Assembly (NCBI GenBank): GCA_038873195.1
Contig: JAVZEV010000001.1
Location: 214,490-278,489, forward strand
Direction: 5' to 3'
DNA: 64,000 nucleotides
Source: Candidatus Bathyarchaeia archaeon
GTDB taxonomy: Archaea > Thermoproteota > Bathyarchaeia > Bathyarchaeales > Bathycorpusculaceae
This document shows, piece after piece, positions 33,959 to 43,903 of the stretch (position 1 is its first letter; each line of letters opens with the position of its first letter). The notes beneath the pieces are model-generated. The model was not told the origin of the DNA and did no database searches. It saw nothing but the letters and a program-made list of their open reading frames with translations. Made by a program: the position numbers and the translations under genes.

Positions 33959-35842
33959 TTAACCTATCTCCTCACATTTTATAGCTTGGTATGGACAAAC
34001 CGAAGCGCATAACCCGCACCCAATACAAAGAGCCTCGTTAATGCCCGCTTTTCCATCTACCAAAACCAAAGCTGGACAACCCAACAATTTAATGCATGCC
34101 ATACAATTCGTGCATTCCTCGGTTATTTTGCAAACCATTATTTTTGCGCCCTTGCGTCTCCTATCTCTAACCACCATTAAGGCACAAGGAGAACGAAAAA
34201 CAACAACGGAAGGACCGGAATGTTGTAAGGCTTCCTTCAAAACTGCCGTTGCCTCTTTAACTTTGAATGGGTTAACAACTCTGACGTATTTTACGCCGCA
34301 TCCTTCAGCGACTTTTTCAATTAGCACTTTTTCTGTTGGAACGCCCATGCCTGTCACGCCGGTTCCTGGGTGTGGCTGATGTCCTGTCATCGCGGTTGTT
34401 TGGTTGTCTAAAACTGCTAAGGTTATTTTGTGGTTGTTGTAGACGGCGTTGATTAATCCTGGAATGGCTGCGTGGAAAAATGTTGAATCGCCAATAATTC
34501 CAATAGTGTCTTTTCCTGTCACTTTGTTTATGCCCTGCGCCATGCTCACGCTTGAGCCCATACACAAGAAGCCATCACCAATGCTTAGTGGCGGCGCAAA
34601 TCCTAAAGCGTAGCAGCCTATGTCGTTTGGATAAACTGCTTTGCCATCAGTGGCTTTCTTTATCACGTAGAATGAGGCTCTGTGAGGGCATCCAGCGCAT
34701 AAGATTGGCGGTCTACGCGGCAAATCCTTCAAAACTTCAGCATATTTCTTATCAATCTCTTCAAAGTTTATTGGCAATTTTCTTCTTGTTATCTTTGCTA
34801 AGCCAACCACTACTGTACGTGTAGAAAGTTCGCCGTCTCTTGGAAAATACGGCGTACTCATTTTCCCATAAATTTTCACGTTTGGAGCGTAATCCTTAGC
34901 TATGGCTTTAACTTGCATTTCCAGATAAGGCTCAAGCTCTTCAACAACAACGATTTTCTTGTGTTTCTTCAAGAAAGCTCCTATCAGCTTTTCTGGCAGT
35001 GGATGCGTCATGCCTAGTTTGAGGACGCTGGCGTCTAAATCTAACGCGTCTATAGCTTCAATGGCGTAGTTGAACGCTGCACTTGCAGAGATTACGCCAA
35101 GCTTGCCGCTTTTACTTTTGCGTATTATGGTGTTATATTGTAATGTTTCGCTGAGTTCCTTAGCCTTCTCCGCTTTCTTCAGTAGAACAGTATGCATTGG
35201 TCTGGAATTTGCTGGAACCAAATTCATGCGTTTTATGTCTCTGACAAATTCGCCTTTGAGGTTTGGCTTCGTAAGCTTGCCGTAAATTACTGGTCCACGT
35301 GTGTGACTTACACGAGTCATGGTTCTAAGCAAAACTGGAAGCTCTAATTTTTCTGAAATTTCAACCGCGGAAACTGTCATGTCTTTGGCTTCTTGAGCAT
35401 TTGAAGGCTCCAAACATGGAAGATTCGCAAGCAAAGCGTAAAAACGGTTATCTTGCTCGTTCTGGGAACTGTAACATTCTGGGTCGTCTGCCGTGACAAT
35501 TACGCATCCGCCTTTTACACCCATATACGCCAACGTCACAAGCGCGTCTGCAGCAACATTCAATCCTACATGCTTCATTGCAGAAAGCGACCGCACACCA
35601 CAGTTTGCAGTTGCCGCAGCAACTTCTACGGCAACCATCTCGTTAATTGAATACTCCATATAAACGCCCGCTTCAGCCGCAATTTCACTGATCGAATCCG
35701 CTATTTCAGACGCCGGCGTGCCAGGATAAGTGGTTACCACGCTTATGCCAGCTTCTAAGATTCCTCTGGCTATCGCTTCGTTGCCAAGCAAAAGCGCCCG
35801 TTTATTTGGCGCATCTTGCAATAGTAAACGTGAATCAGGCAA
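33959..35842 (-). CDS. iorA: Indolepyruvate ferredoxin oxidoreductase, alpha subunit
   Basis: 627 residues. N-terminal pyrimidine-binding half starts with LLGNEAIARGILEAGISVVT and YPGTPASEI; the C-terminal half has the thiamine diphosphate motif GDSTFFHAAIPGLINAVYN; the end is a two-cluster ferredoxin domain with CTNCMACIKLLGC and CIGCGLCASVCPYQAI. Start TTG 35842 with GGAG 8 nt upstream. The cluster-1 spacing (C-x2-C-x2-C-x4-C) is a little unusual, as is typical of IorA. Cotranscribed with iorB. Confidence 0.96.
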   Translation of the reverse strand: MPDSRLLLQDAPNKRALLLGNEAIARGILEAGISVVTTYPGTPASEIADSISEIAAEAGVYMEYSINEMVAVEVAAATANCGVRSLSAMKHVGLNVAADALVTLAYMGVKGGCVIVTADDPECYSSQNEQDNRFYALLANLPCLEPSNAQEAKDMTVSAVEISEKLELPVLLRTMTRVSHTRGPVIYGKLTKPNLKGEFVRDIKRMNLVPANSRPMHTVLLKKAEKAKELSETLQYNTIIRKSKSGKLGVISASAAFNYAIEAIDALDLDASVLKLGMTHPLPEKLIGAFLKKHKKIVVVEELEPYLEMQVKAIAKDYAPNVKIYGKMSTPYFPRDGELSTRTVVVGLAKITRRKLPINFEEIDKKYAEVLKDLPRRPPILCAGCPHRASFYVIKKATDGKAVYPNDIGCYALGFAPPLSIGDGFLCMGSSVSMAQGINKVTGKDTIGIIGDSTFFHAAIPGLINAVYNNHKITLAVLDNQTTAMTGHQPHPGTGVTGMGVPTEKVLIEKVAEGCGVKYVRVVNPFKVKEATAVLKEALQHSGPSVVVFRSPCALMVVRDRRRKGAKIMVCKITEECTNCMACIKLLGCPALVLVDGKAGINEALCIGCGLCASVCPYQAIKCEEIG

Positions 35843-35991
35843 ACATTTTCTCCTCAGCTCGTGTAGAAGTCGTTCATTCTTTTGGCTTCAAATATAACTT
35901 TTGGTGATTCAACGCGAAAAGCAATCTTGAACCGAAAGAATTATTAAAACGCGATTAGGATACACAGCTTTCATTCGTGAGGTTTGTCATC

Positions 35992-37437
35992 ATGTCCATA
36001 AAATTGTCTAATGGAAAAGAAATCCCGATTGAAATGCACAAGACGCGGATGGTGCAAAAAATTTCTTTGCCGCCAGTTGACCAGCGCCTCAAAGCCATAG
36101 AAGAGGCGGGCTACAACACTTTCCAGCTTAAGACTAAAGACGTGTTTCTCGACATGCTCACTGACAGTGGCGTAAACGCGATGAGTGACAACCAATACGC
36201 TGCCATGATGCGGGTTGACGACGCCTACGCAGGCAGCATGACCTTTTACGAGTTCGCAGACGCAGTAAAAGACGTTTTAGGATACAAATACGTGATGAAT
36301 GTTCACCAAGGAAGAGCCGCGGAACATTTAATCTCCAAAGTGTTCGCGAAACCCGGCGACGTGGTTCCGACAAACTATCATTTTACTACAACTAAGGTTC
36401 ACATTGAATTGACTGGTGGAGCCGCATGCTTAGAAATTTACTATGATGAAGCGTTGAAAACGGAAAGCACTAACCCGTTTAAGGGCAACATGGACCCACA
36501 AAAACTGAAAAACGTGATTAAAAAGTATGGAAAAGAAAAAGTAGCTTACGTGCGCATGGAAGCAACAACTAACCTTCTTGGCGGTCAACCATTCTCAATG
36601 CAGAATCTCAAGGAAATCAAACAAATCTGTAAGGAGCACGGCTTAATCCTCGTTTTAGACGGAAGCCTAATCAGCGAAAACGCCTATTTAATAAAGCAAC
36701 GCGAAAAAGGCTACGAAAACAAAACAGTCGCGGAAATAGTCAAAGAAATGTGCAGTTACGCTGATATTTTCTACATGAGTGGAAGGAAAAACACGTGCGT
36801 CAGAGGCGGCTGCATAGCAACAAACAATAAGGAACTGTTTGAAAAGTTGCAGCCTTGGCTTCCAGTTTACGAAGGCTTCTTCACTTACGGCGGAATGTCT
36901 CAAAGGGAAGTCGCCGCCATGGCTGTAGGAATGCGCGAGATGGTAGACTTAGAAATGGCTGGCTGTGCAATAGAACAAATAAAATACTTTGTAAATAGAC
37001 TGAAGGAAACCGGAATTCCAGTAGTTACACCTCCAGGCGGGTTGGCTTGCCACTTGGACGCAAAGAAGTTTTTGCCGCACATTCCTCAATCAGAGTATCC
37101 AGCTGGCGCGTTGACTGCTGCGCTTTACATTGTTTCGGGCATTCGGAGCATGGAAAGAGGCACAATTTCGATGGAAAGAGACAAGGATGGAAAGGAAGTC
37201 TTCGCTGATTTGGAATTGACGAGGCTTGCGCTTCCAAGAAGAGTCTACACCATATCACACATTGAATACGCGGTGGATAGGATAAACTGGCTTTATAAGC
37301 ATAGAAACTTAGTGAAAGGCTTAAAATTCGTTTTTGAACCACCAGTGTTGCGTTTCTTCCTTGGAAAACTAGAAGCTTTAGACAACTGGGGAAGAAACTT
37401 AGCTGAAGTATGCAAAAAAGAAATAGGCGACCACTAA
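35992..37437 (+). CDS. Beta-eliminating lyase of the tryptophanase/tyrosine phenol-lyase family
   Basis: About 481 residues from ATG 35992 (GTGAGG 9-14 nt upstream). PLP enzyme of fold type I: MSDNQYAAMMRVDDAYAGSM substrate region, VMNVHQGRAAEHLISKVF, LVLDGSLISENAYL (cofactor aspartate) and FYMSGRKNTCVRGGCIATN with the Schiff-base lysine. Converts tryptophan or tyrosine to indole or phenol plus pyruvate and ammonia; which one cannot be settled by eye. Divergent from iorAB (about 150 bp), so both aromatic amino-acid routes may be regulated together. Confidence 0.9.
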   Translation: MSIKLSNGKEIPIEMHKTRMVQKISLPPVDQRLKAIEEAGYNTFQLKTKDVFLDMLTDSGVNAMSDNQYAAMMRVDDAYAGSMTFYEFADAVKDVLGYKYVMNVHQGRAAEHLISKVFAKPGDVVPTNYHFTTTKVHIELTGGAACLEIYYDEALKTESTNPFKGNMDPQKLKNVIKKYGKEKVAYVRMEATTNLLGGQPFSMQNLKEIKQICKEHGLILVLDGSLISENAYLIKQREKGYENKTVAEIVKEMCSYADIFYMSGRKNTCVRGGCIATNNKELFEKLQPWLPVYEGFFTYGGMSQREVAAMAVGMREMVDLEMAGCAIEQIKYFVNRLKETGIPVVTPPGGLACHLDAKKFLPHIPQSEYPAGALTAALYIVSGIRSMERGTISMERDKDGKEVFADLELTRLALPRRVYTISHIEYAVDRINWLYKHRNLVKGLKFVFEPPVLRFFLGKLEALDNWGRNLAEVCKKEIGDH

Positions 37438-37773
37438 ACTCTTTCCAACACTATTCTTTTTTTAACGTCAAACTGGCATCGCTCTTTTTATTTATATTCA
37501 AATTTGCTAGTGGTTATTTTTCTGTTTGTAGTTTAACTTGCTACTACTTTGGTTTCCTATGAGATATCCTATGGAATATTCTGTAGAATGTTTTTTGAAG
37601 AAGCCGAAAAAGAAGGGTGATTTGTTGGAGTTTTCTTTTTGGTGGTGTTTTGGGAATGTGTTATTTTACTTTTTGATTCTTCTATATGTGGGTTCCATAA
37701 GTCTTATATGGGTTAACTGCACAATTGTATTCATTGCTAATGCTGCGCCATTGTCGAAGGCAAAGGCGATTCC
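37438..37773. other. Intergenic, possible small membrane ORF
   Basis: An open frame from ATG 37538 or 37559 to 37825 would encode a short protein with one hydrophobic segment, but it overlaps the next gene by 52 bp and has no ribosome-binding site. CTTATATGGG at about 37703-37712 could be a TATA element for that gene. I support neither as a gene. Confidence 0.4.
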
Positions 37774-38838
37774 ATGGAGATTCCAAACTTTAAAACTTGG
37801 AAAACTGTGGTTTTGTTGTCGATAATAGTGGTGCCGGTGGGTTTGTTTGTGACGTTTAAATTGACAGAGAGAACAAGCGAGCCGCAGACAATAGCTGAGA
37901 CAGCAACGTTGGAACCGGTTAGGTGGGAATTTGAAAGACCCGCGTACACTGCTGGGGTTACAGAGAATCTTGAGTGGGAGAATCTTACGGCGGCTTTTTG
38001 TGGCAGCGATTATCTTATGAGTTCGAGGGTGACGATTTATACTTGCGTTGGAGATTGGGATGGCGCTTGGGATTCTCCATTTGGTGGCCAAGTTCTTTGG
38101 ATAAGCGTCTCAGCAAACATCTCCCTTCCAAGCGGTTATATTACCTATGGAAATGTAAGCTTCCTGGAAGATCGTGAAAAATCCTCAAAAATATCCTTTT
38201 ATAGTTTTCAGCGCAGCCTTAACGACTATGACAATATGACCTTTACGTTTAGCTGGCTTTCCCCAGTCAGCTACGCCCACGGTCTGCGGGGAAAACAAAA
38301 GGCTTACTTCAACATGATAGGCCTAAACGCGCCGAGAGAGGCAAGTTTCTGGAGAATCTTCTATTGGATCCTTTACAGTCCATATAATCAAACTCACACT
38401 TTGAAAATAGACATCCAATTTACATATTTTAATGGCACGGTCTACAAGAGGGTTATTCAGCCTTTCGTGCTGAAGGTTTTTCCGGATGACAACAACAGTT
38501 TCGAAACTGCAGAAGAATTAAGCGTAAACCAAACCCGCAGAGCCTACATAGAATACTATAGTCTTGGCAATGACATTGTGGATTACTATAAAGTTTGGCT
38601 ACAAAAAGGTACCACAGCAAACTTTCAACTAAACTATCTTGACAAAGCAGGAATAGAAATGTATGTTTACAGCCCAAAAAAGCAAATTGAAGCATGCCTT
38701 GTCTGCCGTGTAAATGAAACATTAAGTCAACTAACATTGAACATCGAAGAAACAGGCTGGTGGTATATAAAAATTGATGCAGGCTCAGCCGAATTCATAT
38801 ACACTGTTACAGTTACAACGCAAAGTGATGAAGCGTGA
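37774..38838 (+). CDS. Membrane-anchored surface protein with PPC-like C-terminal domain
   Basis: A 354-residue exported protein with an N-terminal signal anchor (WKTVVLLSIIVVPVGLFVTF) and a long extracellular part. Residues about 240-350 (NSFETAEELSVNQTRRAYIE, VDYYKVWLQKGTTANFQLNY, TGWWYIKIDAG) follow the pattern of the bacterial pre-peptidase C-terminal (PPC) beta-sandwich domain. The preceding region is beta-rich with many Asn-x-Ser/Thr sequons. No catalytic motif. Role at the cell surface unknown. Confidence 0.75.
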   Translation: MEIPNFKTWKTVVLLSIIVVPVGLFVTFKLTERTSEPQTIAETATLEPVRWEFERPAYTAGVTENLEWENLTAAFCGSDYLMSSRVTIYTCVGDWDGAWDSPFGGQVLWISVSANISLPSGYITYGNVSFLEDREKSSKISFYSFQRSLNDYDNMTFTFSWLSPVSYAHGLRGKQKAYFNMIGLNAPREASFWRIFYWILYSPYNQTHTLKIDIQFTYFNGTVYKRVIQPFVLKVFPDDNNSFETAEELSVNQTRRAYIEYYSLGNDIVDYYKVWLQKGTTANFQLNYLDKAGIEMYVYSPKKQIEACLVCRVNETLSQLTLNIEETGWWYIKIDAGSAEFIYTVTVTTQSDEA

Positions 38839-39018
38839 AAAGTCGCCATAGAATATCTGCCTTTACTATAATCAACCTTTCTAATGCCATACCCAACTAG
38901 TCAAATACAAGCCTACATCTTCACAATCGAAGGATGCAACATGCTAAAACAATAAAACCACAGACTGCCACCTTTTTATCTTGTTTGACAAAATAAACAA
39001 AAGAATGAGGATAAATGT

Positions 39019-39801
39019 TTATTTGCCTTTGAATGTTGGTTTTCTTTTCTCTGTAAACGCCGCAACGCCTTCTTGCAAGTCTTCTGTCGACGCAACCACA
39101 CCGAAGCCTTCCCGTTCCAAAGCCAACGCAGCATCCAAGCTTATCTCTGAACCCTTATTGATTAATGCTTTAGCAACCTTAAGCGCTACAGGAGCTTTTG
39201 ACGCTAACTCCAAAGCAAATTGCCTCACAGTTTCTCGAAACTTGTCAGCGGGAACAACCATGTTCACAATACCAAGCTGCTCAGCCGTTTTTGCATCAAT
39301 CATCTTTCCAGTATAGACCAGTTCTTTGGCTTTTCCAACACCCACCAAACGCGTAAGCCGCTGCGTTCCACCCCAACCAGGAATCAAGCCAATATTGATT
39401 TCTGTTTGTCCCATCCTAGAGTTTTCCGAAGCAATACGCAAGTCGCATGACATGGCAACTTCTAAGCCGCCGCCCAAAGCGTAACCGTTTATTGCGGCTA
39501 TGACGGGTTTTTCCAAATTTTCAAATGCAAGACAGAGTTTTTCACCCATCAAAGAAAGCTCTCTCGCTTTCAACGCGTTCATGCCCTTCATGGCTTTAAT
39601 GTCCGCGCCCGCTGAGAACGCTTTTTCGCCGGCGCCAGTTAACACAACAACGCGCACATTCTCGTCATTTCGAGCGTCTTCTACAGCTTGCAAAACCTCT
39701 TCTACAACTTCTCTGCTGAACGCGTTTAATGCTTCCGGACGGTTTAAGGTGATTGTGGCTACGCCTTCACTTTTCTCGTAAATTATAAGTTTAAACTCCA
39801 T
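39019..39801 (-). CDS. Enoyl-CoA hydratase/crotonase family protein
   Basis: 260 residues from ATG 39801. Crotonase landmarks: ALNAFSREVVEEVLQAV, the oxyanion-hole AFSAGADIKAM and NGYALGGGLEVAMSCDLRIA, and the catalytic glutamates near GQTEINIGLIPGWGGTQRL. Both E residues expected for hydratase (MGQTEINIG and LIPGWGG context) appear present. Hydrates crotonyl-CoA-type intermediates. Follows a 3-hydroxyacyl-CoA dehydrogenase gene on the same strand, giving a two-step beta-oxidation or butyrate-type module. Confidence 0.94.
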   Translation of the reverse strand: MEFKLIIYEKSEGVATITLNRPEALNAFSREVVEEVLQAVEDARNDENVRVVVLTGAGEKAFSAGADIKAMKGMNALKARELSLMGEKLCLAFENLEKPVIAAINGYALGGGLEVAMSCDLRIASENSRMGQTEINIGLIPGWGGTQRLTRLVGVGKAKELVYTGKMIDAKTAEQLGIVNMVVPADKFRETVRQFALELASKAPVALKVAKALINKGSEISLDAALALEREGFGVVASTEDLQEGVAAFTEKRKPTFKGK

Positions 39802-39815
39802 TTTTGCATGCACTC

Positions 39816-40676
39816 CTATTTTTGTGTCCAATCGTAGAAGCCCTTACCAGTTTTTCTTCCAAGCAACTGCGCTTTAACCATCTGCTTCAATCCAGTGTGT
39901 GGATGAAACTTCGGGTCTATTTCCTTCTCCAAAATTTCCGCGATTGCCAATGTCGTGTCCGCCCCTATGTAATCCAAAAGCATCAGCGGTCCCATGGGCC
40001 AGTTTAAGCCCAGCCTTATGGCTTTGTCTATGTCATCTCTGTCAGCCACGCCTTCCCAGTATAAGGCGACTGCCTCGTTTAAGGCTGGAATTAATATACG
40101 GTTCACGATGAAGCCGGGACAATCTTTCTTGACTAGAACGGTTTCTTTTCCCATTTTCTGCGCAACCGCAAGCACTGTTTGTATGGTTTCCTCGGAAGTT
40201 TTTGCGCCTTTAATGACCTCGATGAGCTTCATTAGTTGTGGCGGGTTGAAGAAGTGCATTCCGCAGACTTTTTCTGGACGTTTGGTTGTTGAGCCCAATT
40301 CGGTTATGCTTATTGACGAAGTGTTTGAGGCAATTATTGCATGGGATGGCGCGTATTGGTCCACTTCGCGGTATGTGGCTTTTTTGAGTTCAACATTTTC
40401 TGTCACTGCTTCAATAATAAGGTCCACATCAGAAACTGCTTTTTTCAAGTCCACCGTAGGGTGTATTCTGCCAAGGATTTCGTTGACTTGCGCTTCTGTT
40501 AGTTGCCCTTTTGCTTGGAACTTTTGTAGGCTAGTTTTTATCATTTGCATGCCGTTGTCTACGAAGCGTTGTTCAATGTCACGCAAGTTTACTTCGTATC
40601 CGGACTGCGCGGCTACTTGACATATGCCGTGTCCCATTAAACCCGCGCCTAAAACTGCGATTTTCTTAACTTCCAT
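39816..40676 (-). CDS. 3-Hydroxyacyl-CoA (3-hydroxybutyryl-CoA) dehydrogenase
   Basis: 286 residues from ATG 40676, preceded by AGGTGA 7 nt upstream; longer starts to 40739 are possible. NAD-binding VLGAGLMGHGICQVAAQSGY, then ASNTSSISITELGS, CGMHFFNPPQLMKLIEVI and the catalytic histidine region, VLVKKDCPGFIVNRILIPAL, and a C-terminal GLNWPMGPLMLLDYIGAD dimer segment. Interconverts 3-hydroxyacyl- and 3-ketoacyl-CoA. It is 14 bp upstream of the crotonase and cotranscribed. Confidence 0.95.
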   Translation of the reverse strand: MEVKKIAVLGAGLMGHGICQVAAQSGYEVNLRDIEQRFVDNGMQMIKTSLQKFQAKGQLTEAQVNEILGRIHPTVDLKKAVSDVDLIIEAVTENVELKKATYREVDQYAPSHAIIASNTSSISITELGSTTKRPEKVCGMHFFNPPQLMKLIEVIKGAKTSEETIQTVLAVAQKMGKETVLVKKDCPGFIVNRILIPALNEAVALYWEGVADRDDIDKAIRLGLNWPMGPLMLLDYIGADTTLAIAEILEKEIDPKFHPHTGLKQMVKAQLLGRKTGKGFYDWTQK

Positions 40677-40862
40677 AACATTTTCACCTTTCATGTTTGA
40701 GAAATATTTGCTGGTTGTTTTGTTAAAAAGGTTTTTCAAACAAAAACGGAATATTTAAGCGTCAACGCGCAAGTTTTCGCGTAAGTTAGAGCATCTACGT
40801 CCTTAGATTTTCTGGTGGAAAAGCTAAAATTTTCAAGCACCATTTGTTTTGTTAGTGTTATT

Positions 40863-41738
40863 ATGGCGAACCACATGGCGATTGGCAAGTCTAAAATGAA
40901 TTCATACGTGAAAGACGGCAAAGCTTTAGTTAGCAAAGTAAGCGGTACCGCAAATGTTAAGGAAAGCATTTTGAAAGCTGTAAACTTGATTGGCGGCTTC
41001 AACAAAGCCATTAAAAAAGGCGATGATGTTCTTTTGAAGCCTAATTTTAACACTGCTGACCCTCCGCCTGCATCCAGCGACCCAGAATTTGTTAAGGCAG
41101 TTATTGAATTGTTGTTTGAGCATGGTGCTGGAAAGGTTGTTGTTGGCGAGTCTTCTATGTTTTCGCTTCACACGAGAAACGTGTTCAAGGAAACTGGAAT
41201 GCTAAGTAAGGCAGAAGAAGCAGGTGCTGAGTTGGTATTTTTTGACGAAGGCAGATGGGTTAAAGTCCCCACGGGCGGCAAATGCCTCAAAACAGTCAGT
41301 TTACCCGAAACTGCATTGAATGCAACGAAACTTGTTTACGTGTGCTGTATGAAAGCGCATAAGTTTGCAAAGTTCACTTTGAGCTTAAAATTGGCTGTTG
41401 GTTTTATGAAGCCGAGCGAGCGGATGCTTTTGCACATGAGGCATTTGGAAGAGAAAATTGCTGATTTGAACCTTGTTGTGCGTCCAAGCCTAATAATAAT
41501 GGATGGAAGAAAGTGTTTCATAAATGGTGGACCAGCATGTGGCGAACTTCGAGAACCAAACATTGTGCTTGCTTCTGGCGACAGAGTAGCCATCGATGTT
41601 GAAGCATTAAGAATTATTGAAGGCTACGAGGGCGCTAGTCTGAAAGAAGACCCGTGGAGTTATACACAAATACATAGAGCCGTGGAGCTTGGGTTGGGCG
41701 TTAAGAACGAGCAGGAATACGCGGTTATAAGCGAATAG
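40863..41738 (+). CDS. DUF362 family protein
   Basis: About 291 residues. DUF362 landmarks are GDDVLLKPNFNTADPPPASS, VVGESSMFSLHTRNVF, LVYVCCMKAHKFAKFTLSLK and LIIMDGRKCFINGGP, ending with a region for Asp-based metal or substrate binding. The ferredoxin domain found in many DUF362 proteins is not present. Function of the family is unsettled; some members act in flavin or iron-sulphur chemistry. GTG 40815, ATG 40863 and ATG 40896 are all possible starts. Confidence 0.85.
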   Translation: MANHMAIGKSKMNSYVKDGKALVSKVSGTANVKESILKAVNLIGGFNKAIKKGDDVLLKPNFNTADPPPASSDPEFVKAVIELLFEHGAGKVVVGESSMFSLHTRNVFKETGMLSKAEEAGAELVFFDEGRWVKVPTGGKCLKTVSLPETALNATKLVYVCCMKAHKFAKFTLSLKLAVGFMKPSERMLLHMRHLEEKIADLNLVVRPSLIIMDGRKCFINGGPACGELREPNIVLASGDRVAIDVEALRIIEGYEGASLKEDPWSYTQIHRAVELGLGVKNEQEYAVISE

Positions 41739-41741
41739 AAA

Positions 41742-42296
41742 TCATAAACCTATTTCAGACGCTACCGCTTTCAGTCCGTTAAGCGCAATCTCAAAAAACT
41801 TCTCTCTCGGAATCCCAATTTCTTCGCAGACAAGTATACGTTCTCTTTCAGCCCCTCTCGCAAAATCCTTGTCCTTAAACTTTTTCGCAACAGTCTCCAC
41901 TTTTACGTCCGCCACCTTCTTCGACGGCATTACTAAGGCACATGCAACCAGCAACCCCGAAATTGCATCACTGGCAATTAACGCCTTCTCCATCTTTGTC
42001 TCAGGCATAACACCAGTATAGCGAAAGTTGTGCGCCTTAATAGCCTTAATAAGCTCTTCTGGAACGAGCCCTTTGAGAATTTGTTCAGTTAGCAGACTAT
42101 GCGTTTCTGGTGTCGCTTCAGTCTTTTCATAGTCAATGTCATGTAGCAATCCTATAAGTGCCCATTGCTCTTCATCTTCGCCCAAATATTTCGCTATACC
42201 CCGCATTATGGCTTCAACTGCAAGCATATGAAAGAAAACATTCTTTTTTGAAACATTATTGTTAACTAGCTTAAGCGCTTCGTTTCGAGTTAACAT
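41742..42296 (-). CDS. HD-domain phosphohydrolase
   Basis: 184 residues. The HD signature is FHMLAVEAIM, LLHDIDYEK (His-Asp pair) and AHNFRY in the proper order, with DAISGLLVACALV as the distal aspartate helix. These metal-dependent phosphohydrolases act on nucleotides or second messengers; no GGDEF or RelA partners are seen. Convergent with the DUF362 gene, 3 bp apart. Confidence 0.9.
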   Translation of the reverse strand: MLTRNEALKLVNNNVSKKNVFFHMLAVEAIMRGIAKYLGEDEEQWALIGLLHDIDYEKTEATPETHSLLTEQILKGLVPEELIKAIKAHNFRYTGVMPETKMEKALIASDAISGLLVACALVMPSKKVADVKVETVAKKFKDKDFARGAERERILVCEEIGIPREKFFEIALNGLKAVASEIGL

Positions 42297-42415
42297 AACA
42301 TCACATTAACCCTAATTTAAACATTTCAAAAGAAAAGAAGCATGAAGTAATATATAACAAGATTGCAGATTTTCTTAGATATAAAAGAGTTTCATGCAAT
42401 AAAGATATATGTCTC

Positions 42416-42802
42416 GTGAATGCACATAAATTAGTGAACATGGATCTAAATCTTGAATCATGGAAGAAAATAGGCATAGTTGTTCTATGCATATTTATTT
42501 TTGATGTTCTCATTGTTCTTTTTACGAGCGGAAGCTCTTTCTGGGGAAACAAACCCGCAAAAGTTGTTTTCAGCGACTTACTTTTCTTTGAGGGAATAAT
42601 AGTCTTTGGAATAGGCGCTTTAATCGCATCCGGCTATTCAGCGCTACGCATGGAACGTTGGCAATCTCTGTACGCAAGTCCTGGCGGATATGCAGATTAT
42701 TTAAGGGAGCAACGTAAAAAGCAAGTTTCCTTTGGAATAGTCTGCATGTTTGTTGGAGCGTTATTAGTGCTTTTGGCTGTTGCGGTCTTATATTTAGGTT
42801 GA
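42416..42802 (+). CDS. Three-helix membrane protein
   Basis: 128 residues with hydrophobic helices at about 19-37, 57-79 and 105-126, and a cytoplasmic loop GGYADYLREQRKKQ between helices two and three. Start GTG 42416 or ATG 42440. No family recognised. Confidence 0.65.
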   Translation: MNAHKLVNMDLNLESWKKIGIVVLCIFIFDVLIVLFTSGSSFWGNKPAKVVFSDLLFFEGIIVFGIGALIASGYSALRMERWQSLYASPGGYADYLREQRKKQVSFGIVCMFVGALLVLLAVAVLYLG

Positions 42803-42858
42803 TTTCTGGGCATTGCTTGGTGCTTTTTACTATAGCTAAAGAGTGTTAGGGTGTTGTG

Positions 42859-43767
42859 TTATTCAAACTCACCATATATTTGGTTAGGCGCAAGAATATC
42901 CGGATGTCTCTTTTTTAGGAGAAGACGTGCTGCATAACACAGGTGACACGCATCAGCGTAAGCTTCCTCATGTGATAAACCGAACTTTTCAACCAAAGCT
43001 ACAGGACCGCCTCGAACCAGAGGCTCAAGGATTGGATTGTCGTAGGGGTTGTATTCTTCAATTATTTTTGCGAAGGGCTTTTGCCAAGCGTTGCCGATTG
43101 AGATGCCTTGACAAACGTGTACGTATCCGAAGGGGTCTATGTGTACTCTTTCTTGGTTAGCGAAGTTTTCATATGGGCATTTAGTGAATTCATGCCAAGG
43201 CTTTAGGACTACATTTTGTGGCAGTTTTGAAAATGCTCTGCCTTTATACATTAACTCGCATAAATCAACTTTTGCCCCTTCAATCTCTTTCGGGCACGGT
43301 TTCGTGGCGTGTGGGTCTTTGATGGCAAGTATGTCTGCTTTCATTTGTAGCGTATGCGCTGCTTTTACAGCGTTTCTTACTGTTTCAGTTTCCCAGTTTT
43401 CTCCATGGTAAAGGTCACTGCTTAAGGTTAGCTCAACATTTTTGATTTTTGCTATTGGCTGCAACCATTCCACAGCGTCGTCTATACACGTAGCCCAGTA
43501 ACAGTTTGAAAGAATTTCAACGCGAAAACCAAGTTCTGCAGCTTCTGAAGCCGCTTTGACCATTATAGGGTGGTATAGGAAGGGTTCACCGCCTTCTATG
43601 GCGACGTAGTTTACGGTTTGTAGCTTTTTTGCTTCTGCCAAGATGTTTCTGATTTGTTCAAGTGTGAAGGTACCTTTTGCTTTGGGGCTTCCCCAGACAA
43701 AACAGTGGTCACATTCTAGGTCGCATTTGTAAGTGAGAAGAAAATGAACTCCTTTTAAACTCAACAA
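42859..43767 (-). CDS. Radical SAM protein with SPASM-like cysteine-rich C-terminus
   Basis: 302 residues. The cluster motif is LLTYKCDLECDHCFVWG (C-x3-C-x2-C) near residues 10-26, followed by the GGEPFLYHPIM SAM motif. C-terminal cysteines (EFTKCPYENF, VHVCQGISIG, ADACHLCYAA) could bind an auxiliary cluster as in SPASM or twitch proteins, which modify peptides or proteins. Neither a precursor peptide nor other maturation genes is evident nearby, so the substrate is unknown. Confidence 0.88.
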   Translation of the reverse strand: MLSLKGVHFLLTYKCDLECDHCFVWGSPKAKGTFTLEQIRNILAEAKKLQTVNYVAIEGGEPFLYHPIMVKAASEAAELGFRVEILSNCYWATCIDDAVEWLQPIAKIKNVELTLSSDLYHGENWETETVRNAVKAAHTLQMKADILAIKDPHATKPCPKEIEGAKVDLCELMYKGRAFSKLPQNVVLKPWHEFTKCPYENFANQERVHIDPFGYVHVCQGISIGNAWQKPFAKIIEEYNPYDNPILEPLVRGGPVALVEKFGLSHEEAYADACHLCYAARLLLKKRHPDILAPNQIYGEFE

Positions 43768-43903
43768 TTACACCAATTAGAGTTTAACATGGTAGAATAT
43801 GTAAATCTTGCCGAAAAGCGTTTGTTGTGAAGATGGAAATATAGGCAAAATATATAATTGCGGTTGGATTCCTTTTGCTTTCAATGTTAGGTGTAAAGCA
43901 TTA

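Noticed and set aside
37538-37825. 95-codon open frame with one hydrophobic segment
   Set aside because: No ribosome-binding site, overlaps the next gene by 52 bp, and contains an odd cysteine/tryptophan-rich composition.
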